64,000 nt of DNA, taken from contig CALFXL010000039.1 in the NCBI GenBank assembly GCA_937958045.1, forward strand, positions 1-64,000, in the 5' to 3' direction. Positions 17,577-26,217 of the stretch are shown one piece after another. The position numbers were made by a program, and so were the translations under genes. The DNA comes from an uncultured Opitutaceae bacterium (lineage in GTDB: Bacteria > Verrucomicrobiota > Verrucomicrobiia > Opitutales > Opitutaceae). Within the stretch, counting starts at the first letter, position 1. Each line of letters starts with the position of its first letter. The notes under the pieces were generated by a model that saw nothing but the letters and a program-made list of their open reading frames with translations, was not told the DNA's origin and made no database searches.

Positions 17577-20042
17577 TCAGCGTTTGGCGGGCGCGGTGAG
17601 TTCGACGGTGTGGCGCGGCACGAGTTCGAGCGCGTCGAGCGAAAGTGCGACGCCTTGCGCATCATACGCGGGGTTCACGTCGGTCGGCAGATGAATGGGC
17701 GCGTCTTTCGACAGCGGCAAAATCCAGAGCAGCAATTCATCGTTGGCCGTGAGCGATCCGAGTCGGGCGAGACCGAGATCGAAAGGTTCGCCGTAATAAA
17801 ACTGATCCGTCACGACGCGGCCGTTGAGCGTGAAGCGAGCGACGTCGCCCGTGTAGCGTACGCGCAGAAGCGGATTCGGAGTGGCACCGACATTTTCGGG
17901 GAAACGAATACGCCAGACCGCAGCTTGCTCGAAATCTTCGGGCAACGGCGCGGCGGCGACGGGTTTCGGAGCGCGTCCAAGTGGAATCGTGCGCGCAGGA
18001 CCGGCGTCGCGGATTTTCTCGGCGACGATGGCGGCAGACGCATTACTCGTCACGGCGGCGGTGAAGCGCTGACCAAGACCGGCGTCGTTTTTCGCGAGGG
18101 GCGCGGACGCAGAAATGTTTTCGACCGCGGGATAAATGCTCACCGAAAGATCCGCGGGCTGCGATGCCGTGAGGCGCACACGCTCGCCGTCGATCACGAG
18201 CCCGGCGCGGGTTTGGAAGGCGCGGTCGCGGCCAAGCCAGTGACCTTTCCACAAGGCGAGTGAGTCCGCTTCGTTGAGTAGCACGAGACGGACATGGCCG
18301 GACGCCGTGGCGATGGTGGCAAAAGGCGAATTGCTCGGACGCACGCGCGACGCGAGCGAACGACGCGACTCGTTCGTTTGCGTGAAGAGTGCGCTCTCGA
18401 TCTTGCCGCCTTCGACAAGAAACTCCGCGGGCACACCCGGAGTTTCGGCGAAGAAGAACGTGCGGCCGCTGTCGTCATCGACAAAACACACGAGCTGCGC
18501 GGTGGCGTGGATGAGTCGCGCGTCTTGGCCGAGTTCGAGATTAAACGGCCAGACAAAACGTGCGCCGGCGGGAATATCGACAGGCTGCGCGGGAAACGTG
18601 AGAGCGCCGTCGGCGAGTTTGAGCGCGAACTGTACGCCGCTTTTCGCGGGAAGGTCTTTGAGCCGCTCGTAATTGTTGACGAATACATAACCCGAACGGC
18701 CATCGGAGCGGACCGACCAGCGCAGTGTATCCAAATCGTCCCTACCGGCCGGACGCTGATCGGGAAGCACGGGCGGCATCGTGGCGAGCGACGCGCCGAA
18801 ATCGCGGAGGAAAAGATGCAGGCGGCGCAGCAGATGATAGTGCGGACGAATCTGACCAAACTCGCCGAGCGGCGCCTGGAAGTCGTAGCCCATCGTGGGC
18901 ATGTCGTTCCAGTTGGTGATGACGGTGGATTGATTTTCCTCGAGCGTGATGCCGGTGTGGCTGACCGGATTGGTGCCGCCGTGGTACATGTAGTAGCCGG
19001 GCAAATTGGAGCCGGAACCGAGTTTCACGAGCGTGGTGGACTCGATGTCGGCCGGATACATGCGAATGCGACGATGGTACGCGCTCATCATGCCGCCGCC
19101 CATTTCGCAGGTGAGATACGGATAACGATGCACATCGGGACCGTCCTTGGCCTCGCGTTTGCCGAGCGCTTCGTTGGCGATGTTGGCGTCTTCGCGCAGC
19201 AGCGAGAAATGAAAGCCTGCCCAGTAGTTGCCGGGCATGGCGGTGATCTCGCGATCCCAGAAACCCTCGGCGTACACGCCGTAAAGCGGAAGAATTTCGC
19301 CGAAAGGCATCGGCGTGCGCAGACCGGGCCAACCGGTGCGCGTGTAGTAAGGCGCGTCGAGGCCGACCTCGCGCGCGATTTTTTTCAACGAGAGCAAATG
19401 CTCCGCGGGACCGCCGTATTCATTTTCCAACTGCACGGCGACGACCGGACCGCCGTCCTTCCACAACAAGCCGTCGAGTTGCGCGGCGATCTCGCGATAA
19501 AGGATGCGCGCTTTTTCGAGATAGCCGGGATCGTCGGTGCGAACCTTCCACTCGCGATTGAGCGCCCAGTCGGGAATGCCGCCATTGCGCACTTCGCCGT
19601 GACACCACGGACCGCAACGCACGACCGTCGTGAGACCGACCTCGTGGCACGTTTGGATGAAGGCGCGGAGATTGCGACGACCCGACCAATCGAAGCGTCC
19701 CTCGATTTCTTCGTGATGACTCCAGAAAACATAGGTCGCGAGGATGTCGATGCCGCCGGCTTTGATTTTAAGAAGCTCTTCGCGCCACTCGGATTCCGGA
19801 TAACGCGAATAATGAAACTCGCCCATCACCGGAGTCCACGGTTTGCCGTCGCGCAACAAACTCCGCGAATCCAGCGTGAGCGTGACGCCCTGCGGATTTC
19901 GGGCGGTTCCCATGCGGAAGGTTTCCTGCGCGGGCGCCGGAGCTGCGGGAATGGTCGCCGTGAGCGGTTCGGCCGAAAGGAGCGAAGGCATCGCGGTCGA
20001 GACGACGGCGGCACAAAGACAAGGAGCAAGGCGGGAAGTCAT
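17577..20042 (-). CDS. Secreted GH35 beta-galactosidase
   Basis: The 821-residue enzyme has an N-terminal signal peptide (about residues 1-24). The GH35 domain starts at GVTLTLDSRSLLRDGKPW. The acid/base Glu lies in QLENEY (Asn207-Glu208-Tyr209), and the family block YYMYHGGTN is present. The long C-terminal part is beta-rich, as in other bacterial GH35 enzymes. It should remove beta-linked galactose from plant-type glycans outside the cytoplasm. I chose the ATG at 20042 (MTSRLAPCLC); the open frame upstream lacks protein character. It is convergent with the EamA gene, 13 bases away. Confidence 0.93.
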   Translation of the reverse strand: MTSRLAPCLCAAVVSTAMPSLLSAEPLTATIPAAPAPAQETFRMGTARNPQGVTLTLDSRSLLRDGKPWTPVMGEFHYSRYPESEWREELLKIKAGGIDILATYVFWSHHEEIEGRFDWSGRRNLRAFIQTCHEVGLTTVVRCGPWCHGEVRNGGIPDWALNREWKVRTDDPGYLEKARILYREIAAQLDGLLWKDGGPVVAVQLENEYGGPAEHLLSLKKIAREVGLDAPYYTRTGWPGLRTPMPFGEILPLYGVYAEGFWDREITAMPGNYWAGFHFSLLREDANIANEALGKREAKDGPDVHRYPYLTCEMGGGMMSAYHRRIRMYPADIESTTLVKLGSGSNLPGYYMYHGGTNPVSHTGITLEENQSTVITNWNDMPTMGYDFQAPLGEFGQIRPHYHLLRRLHLFLRDFGASLATMPPVLPDQRPAGRDDLDTLRWSVRSDGRSGYVFVNNYERLKDLPAKSGVQFALKLADGALTFPAQPVDIPAGARFVWPFNLELGQDARLIHATAQLVCFVDDDSGRTFFFAETPGVPAEFLVEGGKIESALFTQTNESRRSLASRVRPSNSPFATIATASGHVRLVLLNEADSLALWKGHWLGRDRAFQTRAGLVIDGERVRLTASQPADLSVSIYPAVENISASAPLAKNDAGLGQRFTAAVTSNASAAIVAEKIRDAGPARTIPLGRAPKPVAAAPLPEDFEQAAVWRIRFPENVGATPNPLLRVRYTGDVARFTLNGRVVTDQFYYGEPFDLGLARLGSLTANDELLLWILPLSKDAPIHLPTDVNPAYDAQGVALSLDALELVPRHTVELTAPAKR

Positions 20043-20197
20043 GGCTGCAAAGGGTTGGGGTGAAGACGTCACTTGAGACGCGTTGGGAGCACGGGGAAAC
20101 CTGCGAAGAATCACACAGTCAGGCATGGACGCGTGCGCAATCAAGATACCGCGCATTTTGGCTTTATGCGCCGACCGATTCTCGGGTTAGTGGAAAC

Positions 20198-20680
20198 ATG
20201 TTATCGATCATCTCGAGTCCGATCCCGGAGCCAGACACGACGCTGCGCGAAATCGCGCTGCGCGTGGATCGCCTGAAACTGGCGAAACGCATCTGGCGCG
20301 GAACCGCGGAGGACGGCCGCGAATTTGGCTTCGAACTCGGGCGGCCGCTCAGGCACGGCGACACGTTCTGGCAAACAGCGGATGCGCGTTATGTGATCCG
20401 GCAGGAGGAAGAAGCTGTATTGGAAATCCCACTACAAATGGCGCCGTCGGCCGCGGCGGGCGTGGGCTGGGCGGTCGGCAATCTTCACTTGGAACTGATG
20501 TCGGAACCGACGCGCCTGCTGACGCCGGACGACAAAGCGGCGCGGCAGTTGTTGGAGCGCATTCAAATCCCGTACCGCGAAACGCGTGCGATTTTCCGCC
20601 CTGGACGCTTTGCGCGCGGAGAAGTGGCAGGAAACTTGCAGAGTCGCGTGGATGAGCTCGGGCCCAGCCATAAACATTAA
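20198..20680 (+). CDS. ureE: Urease accessory protein UreE
   Basis: UreE is the nickel chaperone of urease maturation. The 160-residue product has the family layout: an N-terminal peptide-binding-like domain (REFGFELGRPLRHGDTF) and a metal-binding domain with GWAVGNLHLELMSEPTRLLTPDD. The C-terminus ends in only SHKH instead of a long His-rich tail. The common GNRH motif reads GNLH. I chose the ATG at 20198. ureF follows with a gap of 19 bases or an overlap, depending on its start. Confidence 0.85.
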   Translation: MLSIISSPIPEPDTTLREIALRVDRLKLAKRIWRGTAEDGREFGFELGRPLRHGDTFWQTADARYVIRQEEEAVLEIPLQMAPSAAAGVGWAVGNLHLELMSEPTRLLTPDDKAARQLLERIQIPYRETRAIFRPGRFARGEVAGNLQSRVDELGPSHKH

Positions 20681-20699
20681 ACCCACTGTCTCCGCCGAG

Positions 20700-21431
20700 A
20701 TGGAAGCGCGCGAAGAAAGCACGGTGTCGGACGTCGCCTGGCTGGCGGGAATGCTCCAGCTGGGAGATACATTTTATCCGACCGGCGCTTACGCGCATTC
20801 GTACGGGCTGGAAGGCATGGTGGAAGCAGGCGCGGTATGTAATCGCGACGACCTGCGGACCTTCCTGTCGGGATCGGCGCTGCCGACATTGCGCCAGATG
20901 GAATTGCCGCTCGTGGTGCACGCGTGGCGGGCGTTGGGAGGCGCGGAAAATGCGCAGCCCGATTGGGGCGCGGTCGGCGATTTGTGCGTGCTGGCGTCGG
21001 CGCTGAAGACCGCGAAAGAAGCGCGATTCGCGGCGGAAAACATCGGACGTCAACGCGTGGAGCTCGCCGCGAAATTGCGCGGACACCCGCTTGCGGTGGA
21101 GTTTGTGCGACGCGCGGAAGCGGAGGGCTGGCCTTATTCGCCCTCGATCGCGGCGGCGCTGGAAACGCAGGTGCTCGGGGCGCCGTTGGACGCGGCGCTG
21201 GCGTCGGTTTTTTATGCAAACATCGCCGGACTTCTCGCGGCGGCGATGAAACTGCTGAGGTTGGGGCAAAACGGTTGTCAGACGTTGCTCACCGAAATGA
21301 TGACGCGCGTGAACGAAATCGTGCGCGAAGCGAAGCGAGTGCCGCGCGAAGAAATCGGTTGGTTTAATCCCTGGCTCGACATCGCCGCAGCCAGACACGA
21401 ACGCGCGGCCGCGCGGTTGTTTATTTCATGA
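20700..21431 (+). CDS. ureF: Urease accessory protein UreF
   Basis: UreF binds the UreD-apourease complex and helps recruit UreG. The 243-residue, mostly helical protein has family blocks LQLGDTFYPTGAYAHSYGLE near the N-terminus and ETQVLGAPLDAALASVFYAN. Two starts are possible: ATG at 20652, overlapping ureE by 29 bases, or ATG at 20700, which I prefer because it gives a more usual N-terminal length. It is followed by a 111-base gap that holds a repeat element, then ureG. Confidence 0.88.
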   Translation: MEAREESTVSDVAWLAGMLQLGDTFYPTGAYAHSYGLEGMVEAGAVCNRDDLRTFLSGSALPTLRQMELPLVVHAWRALGGAENAQPDWGAVGDLCVLASALKTAKEARFAAENIGRQRVELAAKLRGHPLAVEFVRRAEAEGWPYSPSIAAALETQVLGAPLDAALASVFYANIAGLLAAAMKLLRLGQNGCQTLLTEMMTRVNEIVREAKRVPREEIGWFNPWLDIAAARHERAAARLFIS

Positions 21432-21450
21432 GCGAATGAAATCTATTTTT

Positions 21451-21536
21451 GGACCACAGCGACACAGCGAGTTCGGCGGTGAAGATGAGATCTCTCTGTT
21501 TTTGGGCTGTGACTTCTGCGCCTCTGTAGTTCTTCT
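21451..21536. repeat. Degenerate inverted repeat array between ureF and ureG
   Basis: The left part (21451-21471) contains the phased units CCACAGCGA and CACAGCGAG. The right part (21491-21536) reads as the opposite strand of the same kind of unit: on the minus strand CTACAGAGG, CGCAGAAG and TCACAGCC in succession. The arms are only loosely complementary. It looks like a decayed copy of the ACAGAG-type short intergenic repeats common in verrucomicrobial genomes. That family link is from memory, not computed. Confidence 0.45.
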
Positions 21537-21542
21537 AAATTT

Positions 21543-22190
21543 ATGACGCGTCCTCCTCGAATCGGTGTGGGTGGCCCCGTGGGCTCCGGGAAAACCATGC
21601 TTTGCCTCAAACTCTGCGAGCAACTCCGCGAACGCTACAGCATGGCGGTCGTCACCAACGACATCTACACATCGGAGGACGCGCGCTATCTGAAGGAAGC
21701 AGGTGCGCTGGCGCCCGAGCGCATCGTGGGTGTGGAGACGGGCGGATGTCCGCACACCGCGATTCGCGACGATACCACGATGAACGAACAAGCGGTGCAG
21801 AGTTTGGAGAAAACGTTTCCCGATTTGCAGTTGGTTTTGGTCGAAAGCGGCGGCGACAATCTCACGGCGACGTTTTCGCCGGAGTTGGTCGATGCGTTCA
21901 TCTATGTGCTCGATGTCGCCGAGGGTGAAAAAATGCCGCGCAAAGGCGGGCCCGCGATCAAGTACAGCGACCTTTTGCTGATCAATAAAATCGATCTCGC
22001 TCCGTATGTGGGCGCGGATCTCAGCGTGATGGAGCGCGACGCAAAAGCGCAGCGCGGATCGCGTCCGTTTATTTTCTGCGACCTGAAGAGCGGAAAAAAT
22101 CTCGAAGCGATCATCGCGTGGATCGATCGCGAAGTGATGTTTGGAGCGAAAGGAAACGCACCGACGACAGCGGTATGGCGTGACGCATGA
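21543..22190 (+). CDS. ureG: Urease accessory GTPase UreG
   Basis: UreG hydrolyses GTP to drive nickel delivery to urease. The 215-residue protein has the P-loop GPVGSGKT at residues 11-18, the nickel/zinc site Cys-Pro-His at 69-71 in GGCPHTAIRDD, the ESGGDN block and the guanine motif NKID. Length matches the family. The stop overlaps the ureD start (ATGA at 22187-22190), so the two are translationally coupled. Confidence 0.96.
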   Translation: MTRPPRIGVGGPVGSGKTMLCLKLCEQLRERYSMAVVTNDIYTSEDARYLKEAGALAPERIVGVETGGCPHTAIRDDTTMNEQAVQSLEKTFPDLQLVLVESGGDNLTATFSPELVDAFIYVLDVAEGEKMPRKGGPAIKYSDLLLINKIDLAPYVGADLSVMERDAKAQRGSRPFIFCDLKSGKNLEAIIAWIDREVMFGAKGNAPTTAVWRDA

Positions 22191-23071
22191 GCGAGTTTGC
22201 CGGACATCTGCGACTGCGCGCGGAAACGCATGAAGACGGAAAAACGGTGATCGTGCGCCAATCGTTTCGCGCGCCGTTTCATGTCGGAAAATCGTATTGG
22301 GACGAAGACGGTCAAACGCTGCGCGTGCAGGTGGTGAATCCGACCGCGGGGATTCTCGAAGGCGATCGTTTGGAGACCGACGTGAGCGTGGGCACGAACG
22401 CGGCCTTGCTCGTGACGACACCGAGCGCGAGTCGTGTTTTCCACATGCGCGCCGGCGAAGCGGTGGCATCGCAGCGCTTCGCGGTGGAGCGTGGCGGTTG
22501 GTTGGAATTTTTGCCCGAACCTTTGGTGCCGCATCAGGCGTCGCGCTACCGCCAGGTGACGGAGATCGAGGTGGCCGAAGGCGGCGAACTCGCGTTTGCG
22601 GATTTGCTGATGCCGGGACGACTCGCGCGCGGTGAAGCGTGGGCGTGGTCGCGCTTAAAGCTCGAGCTCAGCGTGCGCGTCGGCGGCGAACTGATCTTGC
22701 GCGAACGACTCGATCAAAGCGGCGAAGAGCTGAGCACCTTGGCGGCGCTCGCTCGCGTGGGCGGCGAGCGGAAAGGTGAAGAGGGAAGGGCGAACGGTGA
22801 AAACGAGACGACGGGCAATGCGTGTTGTTTTGGCAATATCGTGCTCGTGTCGCGTGCGCTCACGGACGATGGCGCCTGGCGCGAGAAGATCGAGGCATTG
22901 CATGGACCACGCGCCTGGATTGGCGTGAGCGCGTTGCGCGGGAATCGCGGCGGCTGGAGTCTTAAGATAATCGCCGGCGACGGCGCGGAGTTGCGACGCG
23001 TGATGACGGCAGCGCGTGAAATTTTGGCCGAGAAGTTACCCCGTATGCAGACATCGCTGCGACGCGTGTAA
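22187..23071 (+). CDS. ureD: Urease accessory protein UreD (UreH)
   Basis: UreD is the scaffold of the urease maturation complex. The 294-residue beta-rich protein shows the family blocks QVVNPTAGILEGDRLETDVSVG, SASRVFHMR and LEFLPEPLVPHQASRYRQ. A hydrophilic stretch near residues 195-208 (ERKGEEGRANGENETTG) has no obvious family counterpart and is encoded by a short heptamer repeat array. The start overlaps ureG by four bases. Urease structural genes ureA, ureB and ureC are not in the window on either side. Confidence 0.9.
   Translation: MSEFAGHLRLRAETHEDGKTVIVRQSFRAPFHVGKSYWDEDGQTLRVQVVNPTAGILEGDRLETDVSVGTNAALLVTTPSASRVFHMRAGEAVASQRFAVERGGWLEFLPEPLVPHQASRYRQVTEIEVAEGGELAFADLLMPGRLARGEAWAWSRLKLELSVRVGGELILRERLDQSGEELSTLAALARVGGERKGEEGRANGENETTGNACCFGNIVLVSRALTDDGAWREKIEALHGPRAWIGVSALRGNRGGWSLKIIAGDGAELRRVMTAAREILAEKLPRMQTSLRRV
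22775..22805 (+). repeat. Heptamer repeat array inside ureD
   Basis: Four 7-base units lie head to tail: GGTGAAG, AGGGAAG, GGCGAAC and GGTGAAA, followed by ACG. The same type of unit forms an intergenic array at 29887-29916. It encodes the hydrophilic loop of UreD and keeps the frame open. Confidence 0.6.
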
Positions 23072-23080
23072 TTTCAAAGC

Positions 23081-23110
23081 CGCGAATGGACGCCAAGGAA
23101 CGCGAATGGC
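23081..23110 (+). repeat. Ten-base phased repeat after ureD
   Basis: Three 10-base units follow one another: CGCGAATGGA, CGCCAAGGAA and CGCGAATGGC. They start 9 bases after the ureD stop. Similar GCGAATGG strings occur as intergenic repeats in related genomes (from memory). Confidence 0.55.
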
Positions 23111-23130
23111 GCCGTCGAAGTATTTTCGCG

Positions 23131-23325
23131 TTAACGCGAGCGACGCGCGAGGCGCCAGGCGACGGCCGCTGCGCAGAGGCCGCCGAGCAGGAGAACGAGC
23201 GGATTGTCCCAAAGTCCGTGTCCGTGGAAGTCCCAGATCAATTCGTGTCCATCGTGACCAGGATGCGCGACGGCGAGCGCAGGCAGAGCGAGAAAAAACG
23301 CGGAGAGGAAACGGGCGGTTTTCAT
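23131..23325 (-). CDS. Tiny His-rich membrane protein
   Basis: The 64-residue product has a signal peptide (MKTARFLSAFFLALPALAVA), then a mature N-terminus beginning HPGHDGHELIWDFHGHG, then one membrane helix (about residues 41-57) and a basic end (RLARRSR). Six histidines in about 17 residues suggest metal binding. The AHPGH start resembles that of HupE/UreJ nickel-permease-like proteins, but only one helix is present, so it is not a transporter of that family. It converges on ureD and may serve nickel handling; that is inference. Confidence 0.6.
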   Translation of the reverse strand: MKTARFLSAFFLALPALAVAHPGHDGHELIWDFHGHGLWDNPLVLLLGGLCAAAVAWRLARRSR

Positions 23326-23457
23326 GAGGACTAAATGGCGTCGATTTAGCAGGAGGCGGGCCAGGAGATCGGGCGGAGTTCTTTTTTCGAACTTCCGTCT
23401 GCACCAGAGTCAAACTAGCGATCAGAGTTAGAAGCGACGCATAAATGCCTCAGATGA

Positions 23458-23976
23458 TCAAAACCAACCGCGGCTATGGGCGAGGGGACGTCCGACGGAG
23501 GCGTCGGTCCAATAAAGACCACTGACGACGAGTTCGACTTTGTAGTCAGGCGCGTACTTCCAATTCGCGAGCGCCTTTTCGAGAATCGGGTTGGCCTCCG
23601 CGACGATGCGATTGCGGAGAGCAACCGTCGACGAAAGCGATTGCTCGCCGGCAGTGGTTAGCACGTCGACAAGTCGGGCACGCAGACGTGCGTCGAGCCG
23701 CCGAACCAGCGATTCGATTTCGTAAGGGGAGCCACTCGTTTCGCGGACAGGATTGATAATAACGGCGAGGCTAACGTGCAGATTTTGATAGAGAGCGCGA
23801 CTGCCTTGGAGCGGTAGCGAAATGACGATTTCGTCGAGTTCGACATTCGCTCGATCGCCGAGCATTGACGCGTACGACGTCGGCTGAGCGGTAGCGGGAC
23901 TGTGAACGCATCCGGCACTCAGCATGCCGAATGAGGCGCACAACAAAACCAAGGGGAGTTGAGGGGTGTTTTTCAT
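23458..23976 (-). CDS. Lipoprotein of unknown function
   Basis: The 172-residue product has a type II signal peptide with lipobox LSAGC (Cys22), so it should be lipid-anchored in the envelope. The mature part is mixed alpha/beta with SLPLQGSRALYQNLHVSLAVIINP and a long helical stretch of Arg/Leu (IESLVRRLDARLRARLVDVL). No family is recognised. It precedes nothing on the same strand closely; rph lies 31 bases upstream of its own stop in the same orientation, so they may share a transcript. Confidence 0.75.
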   Translation of the reverse strand: MKNTPQLPLVLLCASFGMLSAGCVHSPATAQPTSYASMLGDRANVELDEIVISLPLQGSRALYQNLHVSLAVIINPVRETSGSPYEIESLVRRLDARLRARLVDVLTTAGEQSLSSTVALRNRIVAEANPILEKALANWKYAPDYKVELVVSGLYWTDASVGRPLAHSRGWF

Positions 23977-24007
23977 GCAGGAAAGCGACCGCGCAGCGAA
24001 TAGGACC

Positions 24008-24769
24008 TCACCCGATCTTTAATGTGCCGAGGAGTTGTTTGGTGAGGAAGGCGGTTTGGGCGGCGCTGACTTCTTTCAGACCTTTTTGCGCGAGGGTGAT
24101 CAGGCTTTGGAGTTGCTCGTGCGTGAAGGTCGATTCTTCGCCGGAACCCTGGACTTCGACGAATTTTCCCTGGCCGGTCATGACGATGTTGAAGTCCACT
24201 TCGGCGTCTTTGTCTTCGACGTAAGCGATGTCCAAAAGTTCGCGTCCACCGACGACCCCCACGCTGACGGCGGCGACCGAATCGAGCAGCGGGTTTTCCG
24301 CGATGCGTTTCGAGTCGATAAGTTTTTGGATGGCCAAACGCGTCGCGAGGTAGGCGCCGGTGATGGATGCGGTGCGCGTGCCACCGTCGGCTTGAAGCAC
24401 ATCGCAATCGAGCCAGAGCGTGTTCTGGCCGAGTTTTTGAAGATCGATCACGGCGCGGAGCGAACGACCGATGAGGCGCTGAATCTCGACCGTGCGTCCA
24501 TCGATCTTGCCGCGCGAGATGTCGCGCGATTTCCGCTCATGCGTGCTGTAGGGGAGCATCGAATACTCCGCGGTGAGCCAGCCGCCTTTGACGCCCTGCT
24601 GTTTCATCCACGTGGGCACGCCGGGCTCGATGGTGGCGGCGCAGATGACGCGCGTTTTGCCGAAGCTCACTAAGACCGAGCCGGTCGCGTGCGGGGCGAT
24701 ATCGGCTTCGAAGGTGATCGGGCGGAGTTGGTCGGCGGCGCGGCCATCGAGGCGGGAAGTGGAGGACAT
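24008..24769 (-). CDS. rph: Ribonuclease PH
   Basis: RNase PH trims tRNA 3' ends by phosphorolysis. The 253-residue protein has the family N-terminus (RLDGRAADQLRPITFE), the block GGWLTAEYSMLPYSTHERKSRD and the catalytic region LDCDVLQADGGTRTASITGAYLA. I chose the ATG at 24769; the open frame continues upstream but overlaps the next gene in another frame. It probably follows the RsmB-like gene in one operon (65-base gap). Confidence 0.95.
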   Translation of the reverse strand: MSSTSRLDGRAADQLRPITFEADIAPHATGSVLVSFGKTRVICAATIEPGVPTWMKQQGVKGGWLTAEYSMLPYSTHERKSRDISRGKIDGRTVEIQRLIGRSLRAVIDLQKLGQNTLWLDCDVLQADGGTRTASITGAYLATRLAIQKLIDSKRIAENPLLDSVAAVSVGVVGGRELLDIAYVEDKDAEVDFNIVMTGQGKFVEVQGSGEESTFTHEQLQSLITLAQKGLKEVSAAQTAFLTKQLLGTLKIG

Positions 24770-24834
24770 GCGAGAAACGTTGCTGGAAACAAATCGCGGA
24801 GGGCGAGAGGGAAAAACGACGGAACGCGCGGTGA

Positions 24835-26055
24835 TTATTTTTTCCGCCACGTGGCGATGAACATACCGTTGGCGTCGAGTTGATGCGGCCAGAGAAACAC
24901 CTGCGTGTCGGCAAATAAATCCGTTTCGCCGACGGCGCAGGCAGGACTCGCGAGCGTGGATGCCGACGACGTGCGGGAGAAAACCGGGACGGGCTCGAAC
25001 TCCGGATGCGCCGCGGTGAAGGCGTTGGCAATCGCGGTGGTTTCGCTGCGCGTGAGAGTGCAGACCGCGTACACGAGACGACCGCCGGGTTTGATCGAAC
25101 CGGCCACATGCTCGAGCAGCTGCGCCTGAATCGTCGAGAGCTCCGCGACGTCTCTTTCGGTCGCGGTCCATCGCGCATGAGGATTGCGCTGCCAAGTGCC
25201 GGTGCCGCTGCACGGCGCGTCGACGAGCACGCCGTCGAATTTGGTTTTGGTGGGTAAACGTGAAGAGCCGTCCCACAGCGCGGCGCGGAAGTTAAAGATG
25301 TGTGCGCGGGCCGCGCGTTTTTTCAGCGTCTGCAAACGACGCGCCGAACGATCGGTGGCCCAGAGCAGACCTTTGTTGAGCATCTGGTCCGCGAGATGAA
25401 GCGTCTTGCCGCCTTCGCCGGCGCAGGCGTCCCACCATGTCTGGCCCGGCAACGGTGCCGCCGCGAGGCCGACCATTTGCGACGCGAGATCCTGGATCTC
25501 GAAAGCGCCTGCGTGGAAGGCCGGCGTGAGAAATAAATCCTGCATGCCGTGATAACGCAGCGCATCCGGGGCGATCGGCAGATCGTAGTTCGCGGAGGGA
25601 TTCGTGGACATCGAGGTTTTGCCAGCCGCGACGACGTCGCAATCGCCGAGCTGCGAAGCGAGTTTGAAGGCGGTGCCGGGACGCGCGCGAAGCCAGAGCG
25701 ACGGAAGACGTTGAAGTTGGCGCAGCGTTTCCAGCGGCCAATCGATCTCGCTGCGCGACCACTCGGGCACCGCGCGCGCGGCGAGTGCTTCGGGTTTGAT
25801 CGAAGCGGGATTGGCTTCGAATCGCTCCTGTAGCAGCAGCGCGTGATCGAGTTGTTTTTGCGCGGACTGCTTCGTATCGAGCCATTGCAGCCAACGAAAA
25901 TACGTGAACACGGCTTGGCTGATCGCGCGTTTTTCGCGGGGGCCCACGCGACGGGCATGGAGAAAATATTTTCGCAGCGCGGCATCGGCCGGAAGATCAG
26001 GCGCGATGGTGGAAAGGATGCGCGCGGCGTGGTTAAGCGTGACGGAATCGGACAT
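24835..26055 (-). CDS. RsmB/NOP-family RNA cytosine-5 methyltransferase
   Basis: The 406-residue protein has an N-terminal helical region resembling the NusB-like part of RsmB (residues 1-150) and a C-terminal SAM-dependent domain. Motif I is WWDACAGEGGKTLHLADQ, motif IV is DAPCSGTGTW with Cys282, and motif VI is AVCTLTRSE with Cys332. The two cysteines are the usual release and catalytic residues of m5C RNA methyltransferases. The target RNA is probably 16S rRNA, but this is not certain. Starts at 26064 and 26055 are both ATG; I chose MSDSVTLNH. Confidence 0.88.
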   Translation of the reverse strand: MSDSVTLNHAARILSTIAPDLPADAALRKYFLHARRVGPREKRAISQAVFTYFRWLQWLDTKQSAQKQLDHALLLQERFEANPASIKPEALAARAVPEWSRSEIDWPLETLRQLQRLPSLWLRARPGTAFKLASQLGDCDVVAAGKTSMSTNPSANYDLPIAPDALRYHGMQDLFLTPAFHAGAFEIQDLASQMVGLAAAPLPGQTWWDACAGEGGKTLHLADQMLNKGLLWATDRSARRLQTLKKRAARAHIFNFRAALWDGSSRLPTKTKFDGVLVDAPCSGTGTWQRNPHARWTATERDVAELSTIQAQLLEHVAGSIKPGGRLVYAVCTLTRSETTAIANAFTAAHPEFEPVPVFSRTSSASTLASPACAVGETDLFADTQVFLWPHQLDANGMFIATWRKK

Positions 26056-26194
26056 GAGTCGCATCAGGAAACACGTGCCGGCGCGGAAAGGAAAGGGGGA
26101 TTGTCAGTAGGTTTGAGCGCGTCGGGTCCAATAGGGATGTTGTGCAAAAACGAAAACCGCCGGCGCCCCGGGAAATCGCCCGGTAACACGTCCG

Positions 26195-26217
26195 GACCGC
26201 CGCCTCATGGCGCGGTC
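26195..26217 (+). promoter_or_regulatory. Leader hairpin before the DUF2934 gene
   Basis: GACCG plus CGCC pair with GGCG plus CGGTC around a TCAT loop, giving nine pairs with one bulged C at 26200. It lies 25 bases before the ATG at 26243. Smaller GC stems (CCGGG/CCCGG at 26168-26183) precede it, so the leader is probably structured. The role is unknown. Confidence 0.35.

Noticed and set aside
18294..20063. 589-codon open frame antisense to the GH35 gene
   Set aside because: Repetitive Arg/Gly/Ala content, no start context and no family motifs.
23131..23325. Assignment of the His-rich small protein to HupE/UreJ
   Set aside because: It shares only the AHPGH start; the several membrane helices of that family are missing.
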